This document shows positions 39,781 through 52,900 of a stretch of DNA of 64,000 nucleotides, one piece after another; position 1 is the first letter of the stretch; the number at the start of each line of letters is the position of its first letter. The stretch lies in NCBI RefSeq assembly GCF_051106095.1, contig NC_135788.1, positions 42,412,501 through 42,476,500 of the forward strand. Direction: 5' to 3'. The notes under the pieces were generated by a model. That model was not told the origin of the DNA. It made no database searches and saw nothing but the letters and a program-made list of their open reading frames with translations. Made by a program: the position numbers and the translations under genes. Origin of the DNA: Pogona vitticeps. Lineage: Eukaryota; Chordata; Lepidosauria; Squamata; Agamidae.

Positions 39781-40920
39781 ACATTCATCCGTGCCCCCAT
39801 CGCCCTCCACTATCCTCGCTGGACGGCCATAAGGGGGGTTGGGGATGGCAGTTTCAGAATGGCCAGGCCCGTTGCCTTCTTTGACCCAAAACGAAGACAG
39901 GAGTACATACAAGTCTGCGACTCTATGGCTCAAACAGAAGGGAAGCTGAGAGCACGAAGGGTGAACAACCCACGCCTTTGGTAACTTGCTCCTTAGTCCC
40001 TAGGGCTGCAGGTCATTCCCCTTCCGGGGATCCTGCCGGGAGCGACGCTCCACGCCCTGAGACGCGTGTCTCAGGGCGTGGGGCCACGCGGGGAGACACG
40101 TGAGGCCAGCTCCTTCTTTGGTACTCCCCCCCACACACCCCTGCCTACTCCGCTCCCTCCCGGAGGGAAAAGGAAAGTGTGTCACTGGGTGAAAGGGGCC
40201 CAGGAGGCGGAGCGAGTGGCGGGACGCCGGCGAGGGGGTGGGGTGGGGGGCTTTGCGCAGGTGAGGCGGGAGAAGAGGCGCGGCGGCGGCGGCGGCGGGG
40301 GGGGTGGGGTGGGGCACGTGGATCAGCGCCGCAACTCCCGCGGATTCGCCCGCCTCCTCAGTGTGTGGGCAGCAGGAGGAGGAGGAGGAGGAGGGGGAAG
40401 GAGCAGCAAGCAGCACCAGCCGACGCCGCAGGAGCCTCGACGGGCGCCAACTCAGCAAGAAACTTCCCTAGGAAGGCGCGGCGACCGTGCTGCTGCTGCT
40501 GCTGCTTCGCCTCCTCCCGCCTCGCACACACGCGGCACATCCACGCACAGGGCAGGCAGGCAAGCCAGCAGGCGGCCGGCCGGCCGGTAGGCAGGCGTCC
40601 CTCCCTTGAGCTTCGCTGCCGCAGTCTCTCTTTCCACACACACACACACACACACACACGGAGGCAGGAGGCGCGGGAAGGGTTGTGGGGGGGTGGGAGA
40701 GACCCAGGAGGAGGCGCCCCAGCAGCCCTTGGAAGCCTGACAAGGAGAGCCGCCGGGAGCAGTTTATTGAGGTCGCCCGGGAAGTCTTTCCACGGGGGCC
40801 AGCCGCAGACTCTCTCTCTCTTCCTTCCTCCCTCAAAGCCGTTCCCCCTCCGCTTCGCAACCCCCCCGGTCCCTCTTTGGACTGAATCACAGCCTTTTGG
40901 GGAAGGGAAGGGCGGAAGCC
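39781..40920 (+). promoter_or_regulatory. NR1D2: NR1D2 CpG-rich promoter and 5'UTR, two CACGTG E-boxes
   Basis: The region is strongly GC-rich with many CpGs. Perfect E-boxes lie at 40097-40102 and 40315-40320. CLOCK:BMAL1 binding to such sites drives REV-ERB genes in mammals. A CGG-repeat stretch (about 40281-40300), a GGA-repeat stretch (about 40375-40395) and a CA microsatellite (about 40636-40660) lie in the probable 5'UTR. The exact start site is not determinable. Long open frames here reflect GC content, not genes. Confidence 0.7.
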
Positions 40921-40936
40921 ATGGAACTCAGCGCAG
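40921..40936 (+). CDS. NR1D2: NR1D2 exon 1, coding part
   Basis: The start codon sits in a strong Kozak context (GCCATGG). Only MELSA plus one base is encoded before GTAAGTG, as in human, where MEVNAG is split at the same point. Confidence 0.93.
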
Positions 40937-43900
40937 GTAAGTGAAGGCTTTCAAATCCACGGAAAAGGGCCGGAAGGCAGGAGGGAGGGAGGGAGGGAGG
41001 GGGGCCGCCTCTCGGGCAAGAGGCTTACCTCAGCGGGAGGAAATTGGGGAAGGAAGAAGTCGCTTTATTTCGAGAAGCCCCCCCCCCAACTTCCCTCGCT
41101 TGGTCCTGGAGCGTCTTGACCCCAGATGACATAACGGAGCGCCCACCCTATAGTTTTTCCCCCAACCTCCCAATCTGCTGCTCCTGCTCCTCTTGCCACG
41201 AAAATAGCACACGAACCTGCTGCTAAGGGGCGAAACGGGACGTCTTGGTTCTCTCCATGCCAGGTTTTGAGGAGAGCAAGGCGGCTCGGGAGTTGGCGGC
41301 GCTGGTGGAAAGGCAGGAGTTGGCGACTGCGGTGGGCTTGTATGGCGGCAAAGGGTGTGTGTGCTTGTATGTAGCGGGGAAGAGAAGAGACTAGGAGGCT
41401 TCGGGACTGGGCTTCCAGGAAGTGGCAAGAGCTGTCAGTCGAGCCAGGGCACAGAAGGGACGGAGCCCCGTGGCGTGAGACCACAGAATCCCCTTCTGGA
41501 GACGGACCCCCTGCAGCCCATAGACCACGATTACCCCGCTTCGGCGGGAAGGTGAGGGTCGCCCCCGCGGCTCAAGCCCCCTTCCCCGCTTCTTGCCGCT
41601 CTTTCCTCTTACGGCGGGTTCCTGGTCAGCGTCTCACTCACATGGACTCGCCGGCTGAGCCATGTGCGCCTTTTGTTTATGTTCGGCGCTGCGTGCGTCC
41701 TCATTGGTTGTGCGTGTCTGTGACGTTGCCATTGCATAATAGGGCCGGGGTGGCCTCGCTGGGAGACCGCGTGTAGCGACACGTGAAGCCGGCAGGAGGC
41801 TGTTGTTTTGGTGACCTCCGTGCCTCGCGGGAGGCGAGAGGGGGGGACACGTGGAGGTGGAAGCGCCGGTGGATTGGGCCACGCCCGCCGGAACGAACGC
41901 TTGGTCCCTTGTTGAAAGGCGGTCCTTTATGGCTTTTTTTGGTCTTTCCGAATGGCAGCGGCTGGCCTCGCGGACCAGGAAGGGGGTGTGTGCTTGGAAG
42001 AAAACTGCGTGCCTTCGAGGTTCGGAGGCAGAACGTTGTGTCCCCGCGTGACCTGGCGGCTCTGGCCAGCGTTAAGAGCGGAATCTTCCGAATGTAGGCT
42101 TACGGCGGCATTAAGTCCCGTTGAGTTTGGAGAGAGGTAGTCTCCGTAGAAAGTGTGTGGAAGCTAAAAGTGCAGCCTGGGTCTCCAGCCTTGGCTGTGC
42201 CCGTTTGAGCGCGTTGTAGCGAAACTGCTTAAAAGATTTAACAAGATTTGTTTGGCATCAGCTTTCGTGGGTTGAAGCTCATGCCGGATTTATTCTCGGA
42301 ACGGTTACAAAACTCTTTCTTTTTATAGAAAAGTAAATTCTAGTGAGTTCAGTGATGTTAATTTTTTCCCAGGTGAATGAGGATATGATCCTATTACCTA
42401 GGGGAAAACTGCGCAGAGTTCAGTGAAACTTACTTCTGGGTAGATGTATGTAGGGCTGCAGAATTTAATTTCTTTTTGGTCCGGTAGTACAAGTTTTGAT
42501 GAAATAGAGGCGGGAGTGAAGGGTCATATTAGATGGTAAATAATGCAAGAGAGTCGTTTGAAAATAGAAGCTAGCATAAAAGGACGTACAGTATATGAGA
42601 AAGTTGCCTGGATATATGACAGAAACTATGAATGGATGATTTAAGTTATAACCCCATACCTACTTACTTGGGAGTAAATTGATGACATCAATTGGATTTA
42701 CCTCTGAGTAGACCATACAGGCACTGTGCAGAGCGTGGTGCTGTATTAATTCACTATGAAACAATTCCCACTGGGCTGGGCTAGAGGAATTTCTCCCACT
42801 TAAGCCACCTGAGATGTTATAGTATTATACAGTAATCTGATTCTGCTTCAGAGTCTTGGTAGGACTTTCTTATGTATGAAAGTGCATTGTCCTTTCTGGT
42901 ACCGTTTCCCCGAAAATAAGACCAAACCTGAAAATAAGCCCTAGTATGATTTTTCAGGATGCTTTTGATATAAGCCCTACCCCCAAAATAAGCCCTAGTT
43001 AAATGAAAGCCCGTCCTTCACAATTGTGCAGTAACCAGAAGAAGATGACATGACTGTAATTTGAATACATATAGATACAGTATAGTACATGAAAAAAATA
43101 AAACATCCCTTGAAAATAAGCCCTAATGCATTTTTGGAGCAAAAATTAATATGAGACCCAATCTTATTTTCAGGGAAACGCGGTAGTACAGTAGATCTAT
43201 AGATTGAAATCAGCTGGTTTTCTGGGTGGTTTTAGTACACAGTTCCTGTGTGTGTTTGTGTGTGGGATGTCCATGTGACTTGAATCAATTGTCTTCGTTG
43301 CTCATGTTCCAGAACCTGTGACACTGGAAATGTAGCAGGTTGGAGAAAGGTTGCAGAATAATCTTCAGTGGTGAGTGAGGTTACAGAGTAGATAAAAGTC
43401 AGGTGGTACAACATGTACAAGTTTCAGGGAGAGTTACATAACACGTTCACCTGAGACTTGAGAGTTATAATCATTTTATGAAAGAGTTAAGGATTGAAGG
43501 AGTGGTTCTTTCTCTACCAGTCTAGTGACTGAAGAAAGGAAGTGGGGTGGAAATCCCTAGCCTCAACATCCCCAAATCTGTAAAGCAAATTTGTCTGAAC
43601 CAGAAAATTTAATAGAATACAGCAGAAGCTGATTACATAACAGGACGTGCGGCTTTGTAAAGCAAAATGAGGTTATATTAGAAAGCCTGAGAATATTTTA
43701 AAAGAGCCCTTGATAATGGCAGCTGTTGAGAACAATTTTATTATTTCAAAATGTGTTTTTTGTCATTTAATATGTAACAAAAATTGAAGCGTCTGGGGGT
43801 GTGATGTGAAGCATAAGAACATCAGAAGAGCTTTGCTGAATCAAAGCTTTTTACTTTCTTCTGTACAATCTTGTTTCTAGTAGTAGTCAGCCATATGTTC

Positions 43901-46900
43901 TAAGTAAGTTTACTGGTGGAGTGGCAAAATAGCAGTTTTGTCTGTTTCTTATGCACCACTTAGTATTCATGGATCTATTGTCTGAGAATATGGAGATCTC
44001 ATTTACTTCTCATGGTTAGCTCCTGTGCTCATCTGCATGAATTTTTGTAAACTTAGCAGTTACTGGTTATTATTGCAGCAGATTGCATATGTTAACTAAT
44101 CAGATATAAAGGAGTACTGTTCTCCTATGTCCTTGACCTTTTTTTTACTGCCAAGTAAATTCCCTGGAAGGATTTCGTCATTGTATTATTGCATATGTTT
44201 ATGTGTGTGAAAAAGTGAGTGAATAAGAAGAGAAACGTTCTCATCTGAACCTCCACCCCTTCCTTCTCCAACCAAGTACCCGCTTAATGTGTTGGACTGC
44301 AGTTCTTACTATTCCTAGCAAGTGCATCTAACATGCTGACTGTGTTTATGGAGATTGTATTCTAGCACATAGGCAGGTATCTTTTTGGAAGAAGTTGTTC
44401 CACAGATTCAAAACTACAGTGCTCCCTTTTGGTTGCCCCCCCCATCCTGAAATACTTAAATTCTTCTGTCTTGTAAGAAATATGATATTATAATTAATTA
44501 ATTAATTAATTACTGTTGTCATGGCTTTCATGCATTAAATCAGCTTTCAATGGCAGGTTTTATTTGGTATAAACCAAATACAGTGGTGCCTCGCTTAACG
44601 AGTGCACCGTATAGCGATGTTTCCGTATAGCGATCCCTTTTTCGGGATCGCTATACGGAAACATACCCGATCTTCGCAATGGGGAAAACCCGCATTGCGA
44701 AGATCGGGTATTGCGGCGGCCATTTTGGAGCCGCCGAACAGCTGATTGGCGGTTCCAAAATGGCCGCCGGAAGCCCGGAAATGGCTGCCGGCAGCCGTTT
44801 TCGCGCCCTGCCCTCGCTTAGCGAAGGCGCGAAAATGGCTGCCGGCACCTGGAATCCTCGCTGAACGGGTAAGTAACAAAGGTATTGGAACGCATTAAAC
44901 GAAGTTTAATGCGTTTCAATACGTTTCCCCTACCCGTTTAGCGATGATTCCGTATAGCGAGGTTAATCCGGACCGGATTAACCTCGCTATACGGGGCACC
45001 ACTGTACTAGCATTGTACTTCTACATCTGAAGAAGTAAAACTACAGTCCACAAAAGCATATACCAGATAAAATGTGTCAGTTTTTGAGGGGCCACAAACC
45101 TCAGATTCCCAAACCAACTTCTTCCTGATCTCTATACCAGACTGCTCCTATATCAGACTCAAGGCTATGTTCTTTGACACACACGCACTCCTATTCCTTG
45201 TCCAGTTTCTTTCCCAGCCAATCGAAATCTTTCTTAAAGTGTTCACTCACTCGCCCCTCCCATCACATACTTACCAAACCATATAAGCAATATATTTAAA
45301 TATGACCAAGCATCATAGCTATCCATTGGAGTTTTTATTTAAAATGGAGATATGCAGGCAGTACACCAATGACACACGTGTAACTAATGTGGAATTTTAA
45401 AAATGGCTGAAAAGATCTAAGGATTTATGCAGGGTTGCAAAGTATCCAAGGATATGAATGTGTGGATCTGTAGATAATTGCATCTGGGTTTTCTCTTTAT
45501 AAGAATTCATGAAAAATCCCTCACAGCAGCAGTGGGAAATTTAGTCTAGAATCGTGTATGCACTTATGCAGAAGTAAACTGTAAAGTTCACAAGGCTTAT
45601 TTCAGAGTTCTGCATCTACTCTGATGCGAGCCTTGTTAATTTCATAGTGAGTTAACTTTTTTTACGCAAGCAGAGCTGTACACTAGAATACTGGCACTAT
45701 TTTAATGAACAGTGATGTATGTAAGTTATGAAACATGGTGGCTTTAGAGGCAGGATGCAAGTTTTCAATGCACAAGTTTTTATTATTTTTAATTTGTTCT
45801 AGTAGTTGTGTTTCCTGAAGAGTCTTGTGATCCAGAAAAGGGCTCAGTTCACAAATGTCCTCCTTTCTGCATGTGAATACAACTGTTGGAGCTATATAAA
45901 ACATCCAGTCTATTTTGAAAGATAGTATTATAAAGTTAAAAAAATTCTAAAGAATATAAGTTGCTTAAGAATATGCATCCTGCTAAAAACCTATGGAGTG
46001 TGGATATTGAAGGCCACAATTATCAAACCACTTGCACTGAATTTGTCCTATTGATAGCCATAGGACCACTCAGCAATAAGTTCTGTGAGAACAGTAGCCT
46101 GAGTGATTCCTGTGCTTGTAAAAAATGCCCTTAAGATACATTGATTTTGTAAATGTAGGTTTAATATTTATTTATTTAATTTATTTATTTATTTAATTTA
46201 TACCCCGCCTATCTGGCCCACCGGACCACAATAGTTATTTTGTCTTCCCCAAGATCTCTGGGAGCTGTACTTCTATGGAGGGGAGCCAAGGATCTTGCAG
46301 AAAGAGAGCTTTATAACTTCAGGAATTATTTGAGTGAAGCCTTTAATATTAAACTAATACAAAAATGGCATAGGCCTCTAGTCTAGTTGTACACATGGTG
46401 TTTTCCAAAAGCAGTGCTGAACTGTAGAAAGATTTTAAATATTAAAAAACAAACTGGTTGTAAAGTGTTACAGGCCAAAGTCTCAATTCTTTCCTGTATC
46501 TGTTTTATCCATTATGAGCATCCCATTACCCCAAATCACTGTATGTCCCTTGATCTCTTTCTATACATTCAGTTCCTCTTTCATAACATATCAGAAATGT
46601 TTTTCCCCTCCTTCCACTGGTTTCTTCACCCAATGTCATTTTAGTGCCTAGAGGTTGTTTTTGCCATCCCTGGTTGTTGAACAATAGATTTGAGCAGATT
46701 TAAGAATTATCTGGTCATGATTACTGTATAAGCTATCAGACTGAGAGATTGGTTGGAAAGCTTCTATAAGCCACTCTGATGTCCTTTAAAGGAGGAACAG
46801 AGTACTGTATAGGTGAAATCAATAGAATCTCAAATAGTGTTGCTAGAAGTTATTCACTGTTTGTGTATTATACTTATGTATTGCTTATCATCCATAGAAG

Positions 46901-49900
46901 AGGTTTATTAGTATTTGTAGTAGCTTATCATCTCATAGGTGTGATACAAAATGAAATTCTGTTACATCTGTCCTTTTCCACTGATAGTTTGGAAACTATC
47001 AGAAATTACTTAACAAATTACAGTTTGTTCTTTCAATTACATCCAGTCTTAGGTAATTGAATGAAGTGTATATTGAAGGATATGTAGAATAAGAGTAAGC
47101 AAATGAGACAGTGACAACCTGACTTCTCATATAGGAGCTTATAAGTTTGGAAGATATACCTATTCCTGTCTTCTTTCTACAGGTGGTGTGATTGCTTACA
47201 TCAGCTCTTCAAGTTCAGCATCTAGCCCTGCTTCATGCCACAGTGATGGCTCAGACAACAGCTTCCAGTCCTCCTCATCACCTGTTCCACCATCACCAAA
47301 TAGTTCCTCTTCAGAGGGCAGCTGTAACAGTAAGAGCCAAGAAAACTCTGATGGAGTGCTGAAGAGTGGCCAGTCAGATGATTGTGTTAAAGCAAACCAC
47401 TCAAGTGTAACTGGATTGACCAAAGGTCACAGTGGACTTACTAGTAAGTAAGCTTTTTTTTTTTTTTTCAGTAGTTGCACTTTTACTTAGGGTCAGCTCA
47501 GACATCACACTTTCCAGTCTTCCATTCTGTGGTCTGGATTCTAGGAATGTGTGTAAGACTCTTCCTCACCTTTTCTCTCACATGTAGACTCTTTATCCTC
47601 TGTTGTGGTTTTACATTATGTTTGGACTGGCGTGGTTTGAGGCCAAAATGAGGGTTTGGAAATTTAATAGTCTATTAGAGAATTTTCTTTTTTATTCTTT
47701 TATTATGGTTTGGATTCTCTCTTATTAGTATTGTCCACAATTATATCAGGCAAACTCCAAAGAAACAAAACAAAACAGAACAATATATAAAAAAGGAGAA
47801 AAACTGTGGCACCTTAAAGACTAACCATTATATTTTAATGTAAGTTTTCTTGGGCATGTCCACTTCATCAGACATTAAGAGACAGAATGAAATGTACATG
47901 AAATATCAGTTTCATATTCTAAATGTTTATTGGTTACATGCAGTAATTAGGCCTATGCTTGTTTTACAGTCCATGAGAGCTTACATTAAAATCTAATGGT
48001 CAGTCTTTAAGGTGCCACATGTTTTTATCCATTTTTTTGTATTGTTTCATTTTGTTTCTTTGGATTTTGCCTGATACACTTGCATAGACTGACACAGCTA
48101 CGTCTTCTAAAACTACTTTCCACATTTAGTCAGGCATAATGGCATGCAATGTTTGTAGTAAAACCATAGGAGAGATGTTGGGAGGAGGAAGCCTATGTAG
48201 TAAATTCACCATCTTCATACCATGACTGGTAAATGTAAATGTCTGATTTGACCCCTTAGTGTGTCTGGACTATATATGATATTTGAGGCCTGATAGCATC
48301 CTCTGCCTTAAAACTGTAGCCCTTAACCTTCGGCACTTAACCTCTGACTTCCTTCCTTCTAGATAGACTGTAGCTCTGGTATTCAACTTCTGGCAAACTG
48401 GAGCTCCTGCCTCACAGTGCAAAGTGGTGCCAACAGGCCATGTTGTCCTGGGGCCCACAAGTAAGTTTGAAGTCAAGACCTGGTCATGAAAGAACTCCCT
48501 AAGATTATTCAACCAATAAAGCAGTCATTCCCATTTGAGGCTATAGATATTTCTAGTTGTCCAGGATTCTGTTGTTGACTTACAGGTGTGTAAGTTAAAT
48601 GGCATAACTCGCTGTAGGGAATTGGCAGTAAGTAATGAGGAGCTAGTTGCATTACGAGGCGTATGCCTTGTAATATAACCGGCACCTCATTAGTCAGTGC
48701 CTATTTGCCACAGTTCAGTTTCCACATGTGTAAATCACCAGGATTCTGTACATTGTGTAAAGGTTACTTGTAAAACTCAAAATTATTCCTCACAATAAAT
48801 TCCAAGGAAAATACCGAGAGTCTCTAAAGTTTGATCATACTGTAAAATGTTTCAGTGTGAACTCGAGAATTCATACAAATTGAGAAACCTCAACATTTTA
48901 CAGATTCAAGATCTTAAGGCTAAAATTGCTGTTAATAAACTCTTGTTAAATTATAAAAATAATGCTATCATTTCAGAGTAAAAATAAAACTAATAAATAT
49001 ACATCTTTATTAAGAATGCTGCAGAATAAATTATTTTGATATTTCCCATAGTGTCAGACTCAATGGCCCCAGCTTTCCTGCTAATAAGATTTTTAGGCTG
49101 GGAGCACAGGAAACTGTCTCACACCAGAAAGTTATTTTAAACTAGGTCTCAGATTATTTGTTTCTTACTTTTAAATCTTATTTTAAGTGCTTCTTTAGGG
49201 ACTCAGACAAAGATTTTCCAGCCTCACCTGCCCTTGACCATTTTAACTGGTAATACCATGGTCTGAATCTTAATATGTATGTAACACATGTATTCTGTCA
49301 CCAACGGGAAAAATGTGTCTTTGCACTATATAAACAGTGAATTGCTCACAATATGAACTTAAAACAAACTCAAGGACAACCATAAAGTTAATATGTATTT
49401 TGCACTTCAGTTATAAAATATAATTGTAAAGTATACATTACACTTCAATATGCTGATGTCAGATGTAAAAGGATATGAGAAGCATCAAACGTGAGCATTA
49501 TTAGTTTAATAATTTCTAGTAAATAGTTTATTTATTTTATTTTATTTAACTTATATGCTGCCTGCTTACCATCCAGTTTACCCTGGATGTCCCTTATCTT
49601 TTCTCCCTCATCTATTTGCCCCATCTGTTTTTCCCCCCAACTTGCAGTGCAGTCCAAGCTCAAAAATCGGCCCGTTATAGTGGGTTTGGAATGGGCAGAA
49701 GCTTGTTGTGCCAGCACAACTTCTGTGATGGCACAACCATCTGCTGGTACAACCATTGTGCTGGTGAAGTTCAACTAGCCGGGGAAAGGGGGGGGAAAAA
49801 GAGTGGAGAAGCGGGGAGAGGGGGAGCTACATTATGCCAGGTCCACACCTTTCTCAGCCCTGACTCACAAATCCATAGGGTGCGGGAGGTTTGGATTTAG

Positions 49901-52900
49901 CTCAGATTTGGCTACCTTAGTGTTAGTTGAGCCAGATTTCACCATTTTGGCTAGCTAAAATTGTGCCTGGATATTAATACTAATCTGATTTCTAGCACCT
50001 TTTTAAACTAGAAATTGTTTTCCTTGTTTTTTGTTAGCAGCTGGGTTGTTGGTAATCTTCATAATTGTTGGTTCCTTAATCTTTTGTTATTTGGAACGTT
50101 CTTCCAACATGACTTTCCAAGTGTCACCAAGGGTTTTTTTAAATGACAATTCATCAGTATTTTAATCCTACACATTTGTATCTGTATGGTTACTGTGTCT
50201 TCCCACGCTGTGTCACTGCAATATTAACATTGCTGTGGTTTATGAAACAGGACAGATGTGTCTGTTATTGTGCTGTTCTAAGCTATTTTGCATTGGTGCA
50301 CTGAGCAAAATTGTTTACTAATTGCTTTAGTGGTAATGAAGTGCAAATATGGAGTGCAGTGTAGAAATAGCTGCTTTAAAAAATAATTTCGTCCATGCTT
50401 GCTTGCTGTTGTGACTTTTGGCAATTTGTATGATGGCAACATTGTCATTCTTCAAAGATTTCATAGGGTAGCTTGTTTTACAGTCTTCCCCAGCCAAAAA
50501 TCTGCAGATATATTTGACTACAGCTGCCATTACCACACGTAGCCAGTGTTGGTTAAGGTAATGGGAGTTGTAATTACGCACATATGGAGAGCAATTGTTT
50601 TGGGAATGTATAATGATAAGGCATATTTTATTGACATTGATGTCATTATGAAATCATCTTTGTATTATTATATTGTATATAAAGTGACATTTTTGTGTTG
50701 GGTAAAGAGAGAAAAAACTTGCTACCTTAGCAGAATTCTGGATTTGTTGTGTGTGTTTTTTTCTGCAGTGGATCCTTTTAAAAATATACTGTACCCTCAA
50801 AATATATAAATATATTGTTAAATATACTTGTCATGTTTCTATTGGGTTTTTATGCTGCCTTTTCTGTTTATAGAATTTAATGGCATGGTCCTGCTGTGTA
50901 AAGTTTGTGGAGATGTTGCTTCAGGATTCCACTATGGAGTCCACGCCTGTGAAGGCTGCAAGGTAAAGTATATGTGATATTTGCCCAAATCCTGTTAGTG
51001 ACACTTGCCAGCATGATTTTCATCAAGGAATTGTGATTCAAAAAGTCAGTATAGGCATTTGGTGTTGTATGTGAACTCACATGACTTGGTAAACAACAGC
51101 AAATGCCTGTGCCAGCTTCTTGTCTTGTGGCAGTTCACCACTGAGATTTATGCCAGTTCAGTTATATTGGTATAAATACTTAATAGGATTCCAGGTATTA
51201 TTTATTATTTGGGACACTTAACAGGTATAATTAAATTTACAAATAGTAGCTGGGGCAGTTGCATCTTGAAGAAACTCAATATTGGTTTGGTCTCTAAAAC
51301 TCTAACCTTAAAAACCTGTCTAGTCTCTCTTAAGTGAGTCCTGATATTGTGAAATGTCCCTTCCTCTTGGGTGGCTGAACTAAAAACATAGGGTAAACAC
51401 AATCGAGAGTTGGAGTGGTGCTTTTGGCACATTCTTGTTTGCTTCGGTCAAAGCTCATGAAACTTGATTCAGAAAAGCCAGTGTGGCATGGGGGATAGAA
51501 TGCTGGATTAGAAAGGGAAATATCCAGATTCAAATTGATACACAGCTGTCAAGCTCATTGGCTAATGTTGGTCCAGTCAGTATCTTTCAACTTAATCCAT
51601 CTCACAGGGGTGTTGTTAGGGTAAATAGGGAATGGAAGACCCTTATATGTTGCCTTCAATTATTGGAGGAAAAATGGGATAAACAGGTTCATGGTTAAAA
51701 ATGCAAGTTTTTAATGATAGGATGTACTTGAAAACTATCTTTAAAAAATAATTTGATGGACATTGTTGCTTATTCTTCTCAGGGTTTTTTCAGAAGAAGC
51801 ATTCAGCAAAATATCCAATACAAAAAGTGCCTGAAGAATAACAATTGTTCTATAATGAGAATGAACAGAAACAGGTGCCAGCAGTGCCGATTCAAAAAAT
51901 GTTTGTCTGTTGGGATGTCAAGAGATGGTATGTTTCTCCATTGAGTAGTGACCTTCAGAAAGATGAATTGGTGTGTTTTAGTATCTAATGTAAGTGGAAG
52001 CCTTTGTAACTGGAGTAAAGTAGTGGCCAGGGATGCACTCTCTGAACTACTTGAAGTGTTACTTCAGCTGTAAACTGATGAGGTGCATTTCTGGAACCTA
52101 CCTTTTTTTCAGTTCTATCATAATATAGAGATAATATTGGCTAACCTGTGGTAAGTGGAGCCTGGTGTTAAATCTCGTATTGTGATAAAGCATTCGTGGA
52201 TAGGAATAATAACCATTGTTTCAGGGAGCAGATTAAAGGCCAGAACCGGCTAGCTTTACCCCACCTGGTACCCTTCAAATGAGTCAGATGCAGCCTGTAT
52301 CATCCCTAGCCAGCTTGGCTGATCACTATAGTGGTTGAGGATTTTGGGAGTTGCAGTCCCCAAGGCACTGGTTGGGGAAAACTGGAATGAATATTAAATT
52401 CTAAGGAGCAAGAGGGAATTCTTGAGGGGGTGTTAGGAGAGAACCACCTGGGTAACTGAAGAGGTGAGGCTCTACTGCCTAGCACACTCCTACTGTGTTT
52501 TGACATTCCCTGACCTCTACATGAGCTGGGTCTTGTTCATCTTAGGTCTCCATGACCTAGCACATTCCTTAATTTCTCATATTTTAAGTGGTTGTGCCTT
52601 CTGTGTAATAAAGTGATGTTCAATTCTTACTTTCATATATGTGTGATGTTCCTCATTGCTGTCCAGCATTTTCCCAGTTTTGGTTATAGAAAGAGTTCCC
52701 TGCTCAGCATTATTGCATTTGGAAAGAGTCGTTCATAGAAACCATCTCACTTATATTAGGGTCCATAAACACAATGTTGTTTGAGGCAAAAGGGTCATTA
52801 AAAAAAAAAGAGGGTGCCATCTTTTTCGCAAATGACTTCCGCAGTTTCATGCTTTGTCATAAATTACTTTTGCATTTCCATTCCATTTTAAAAAGCACTT

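Larger units (their letters stand above)
40937..47182 (+). other. NR1D2 intron 1
   Basis: The first 1.2 kb is GC-rich and promoter-like. The remainder is AT-rich with two MITEs (42900-43185, 44581-45004), an AATT microsatellite (about 44491-44511) and an inverted SINE tail (46163-46235). The stretches 43.2-44.5 kb and 45.0-46.1 kb show nothing recognisable. Confidence 0.6.
47444..50873 (+). other. NR1D2 intron 2
   Basis: The intron holds a foldback repeat (47745-48085), a palindromic repeat (about 48560-48760) and an inverted SINE-tail remnant (about 49519-49575). Nothing else is recognised. Confidence 0.55.

Noticed and set aside
40179-40940. Long open frames (up to about 250 codons) in the NR1D2 promoter
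   Set aside because: They come from CpG-rich, stop-poor repeat DNA, lie across the 5'UTR and promoter, and have low-complexity Arg/Gly/Pro translations with no domain.
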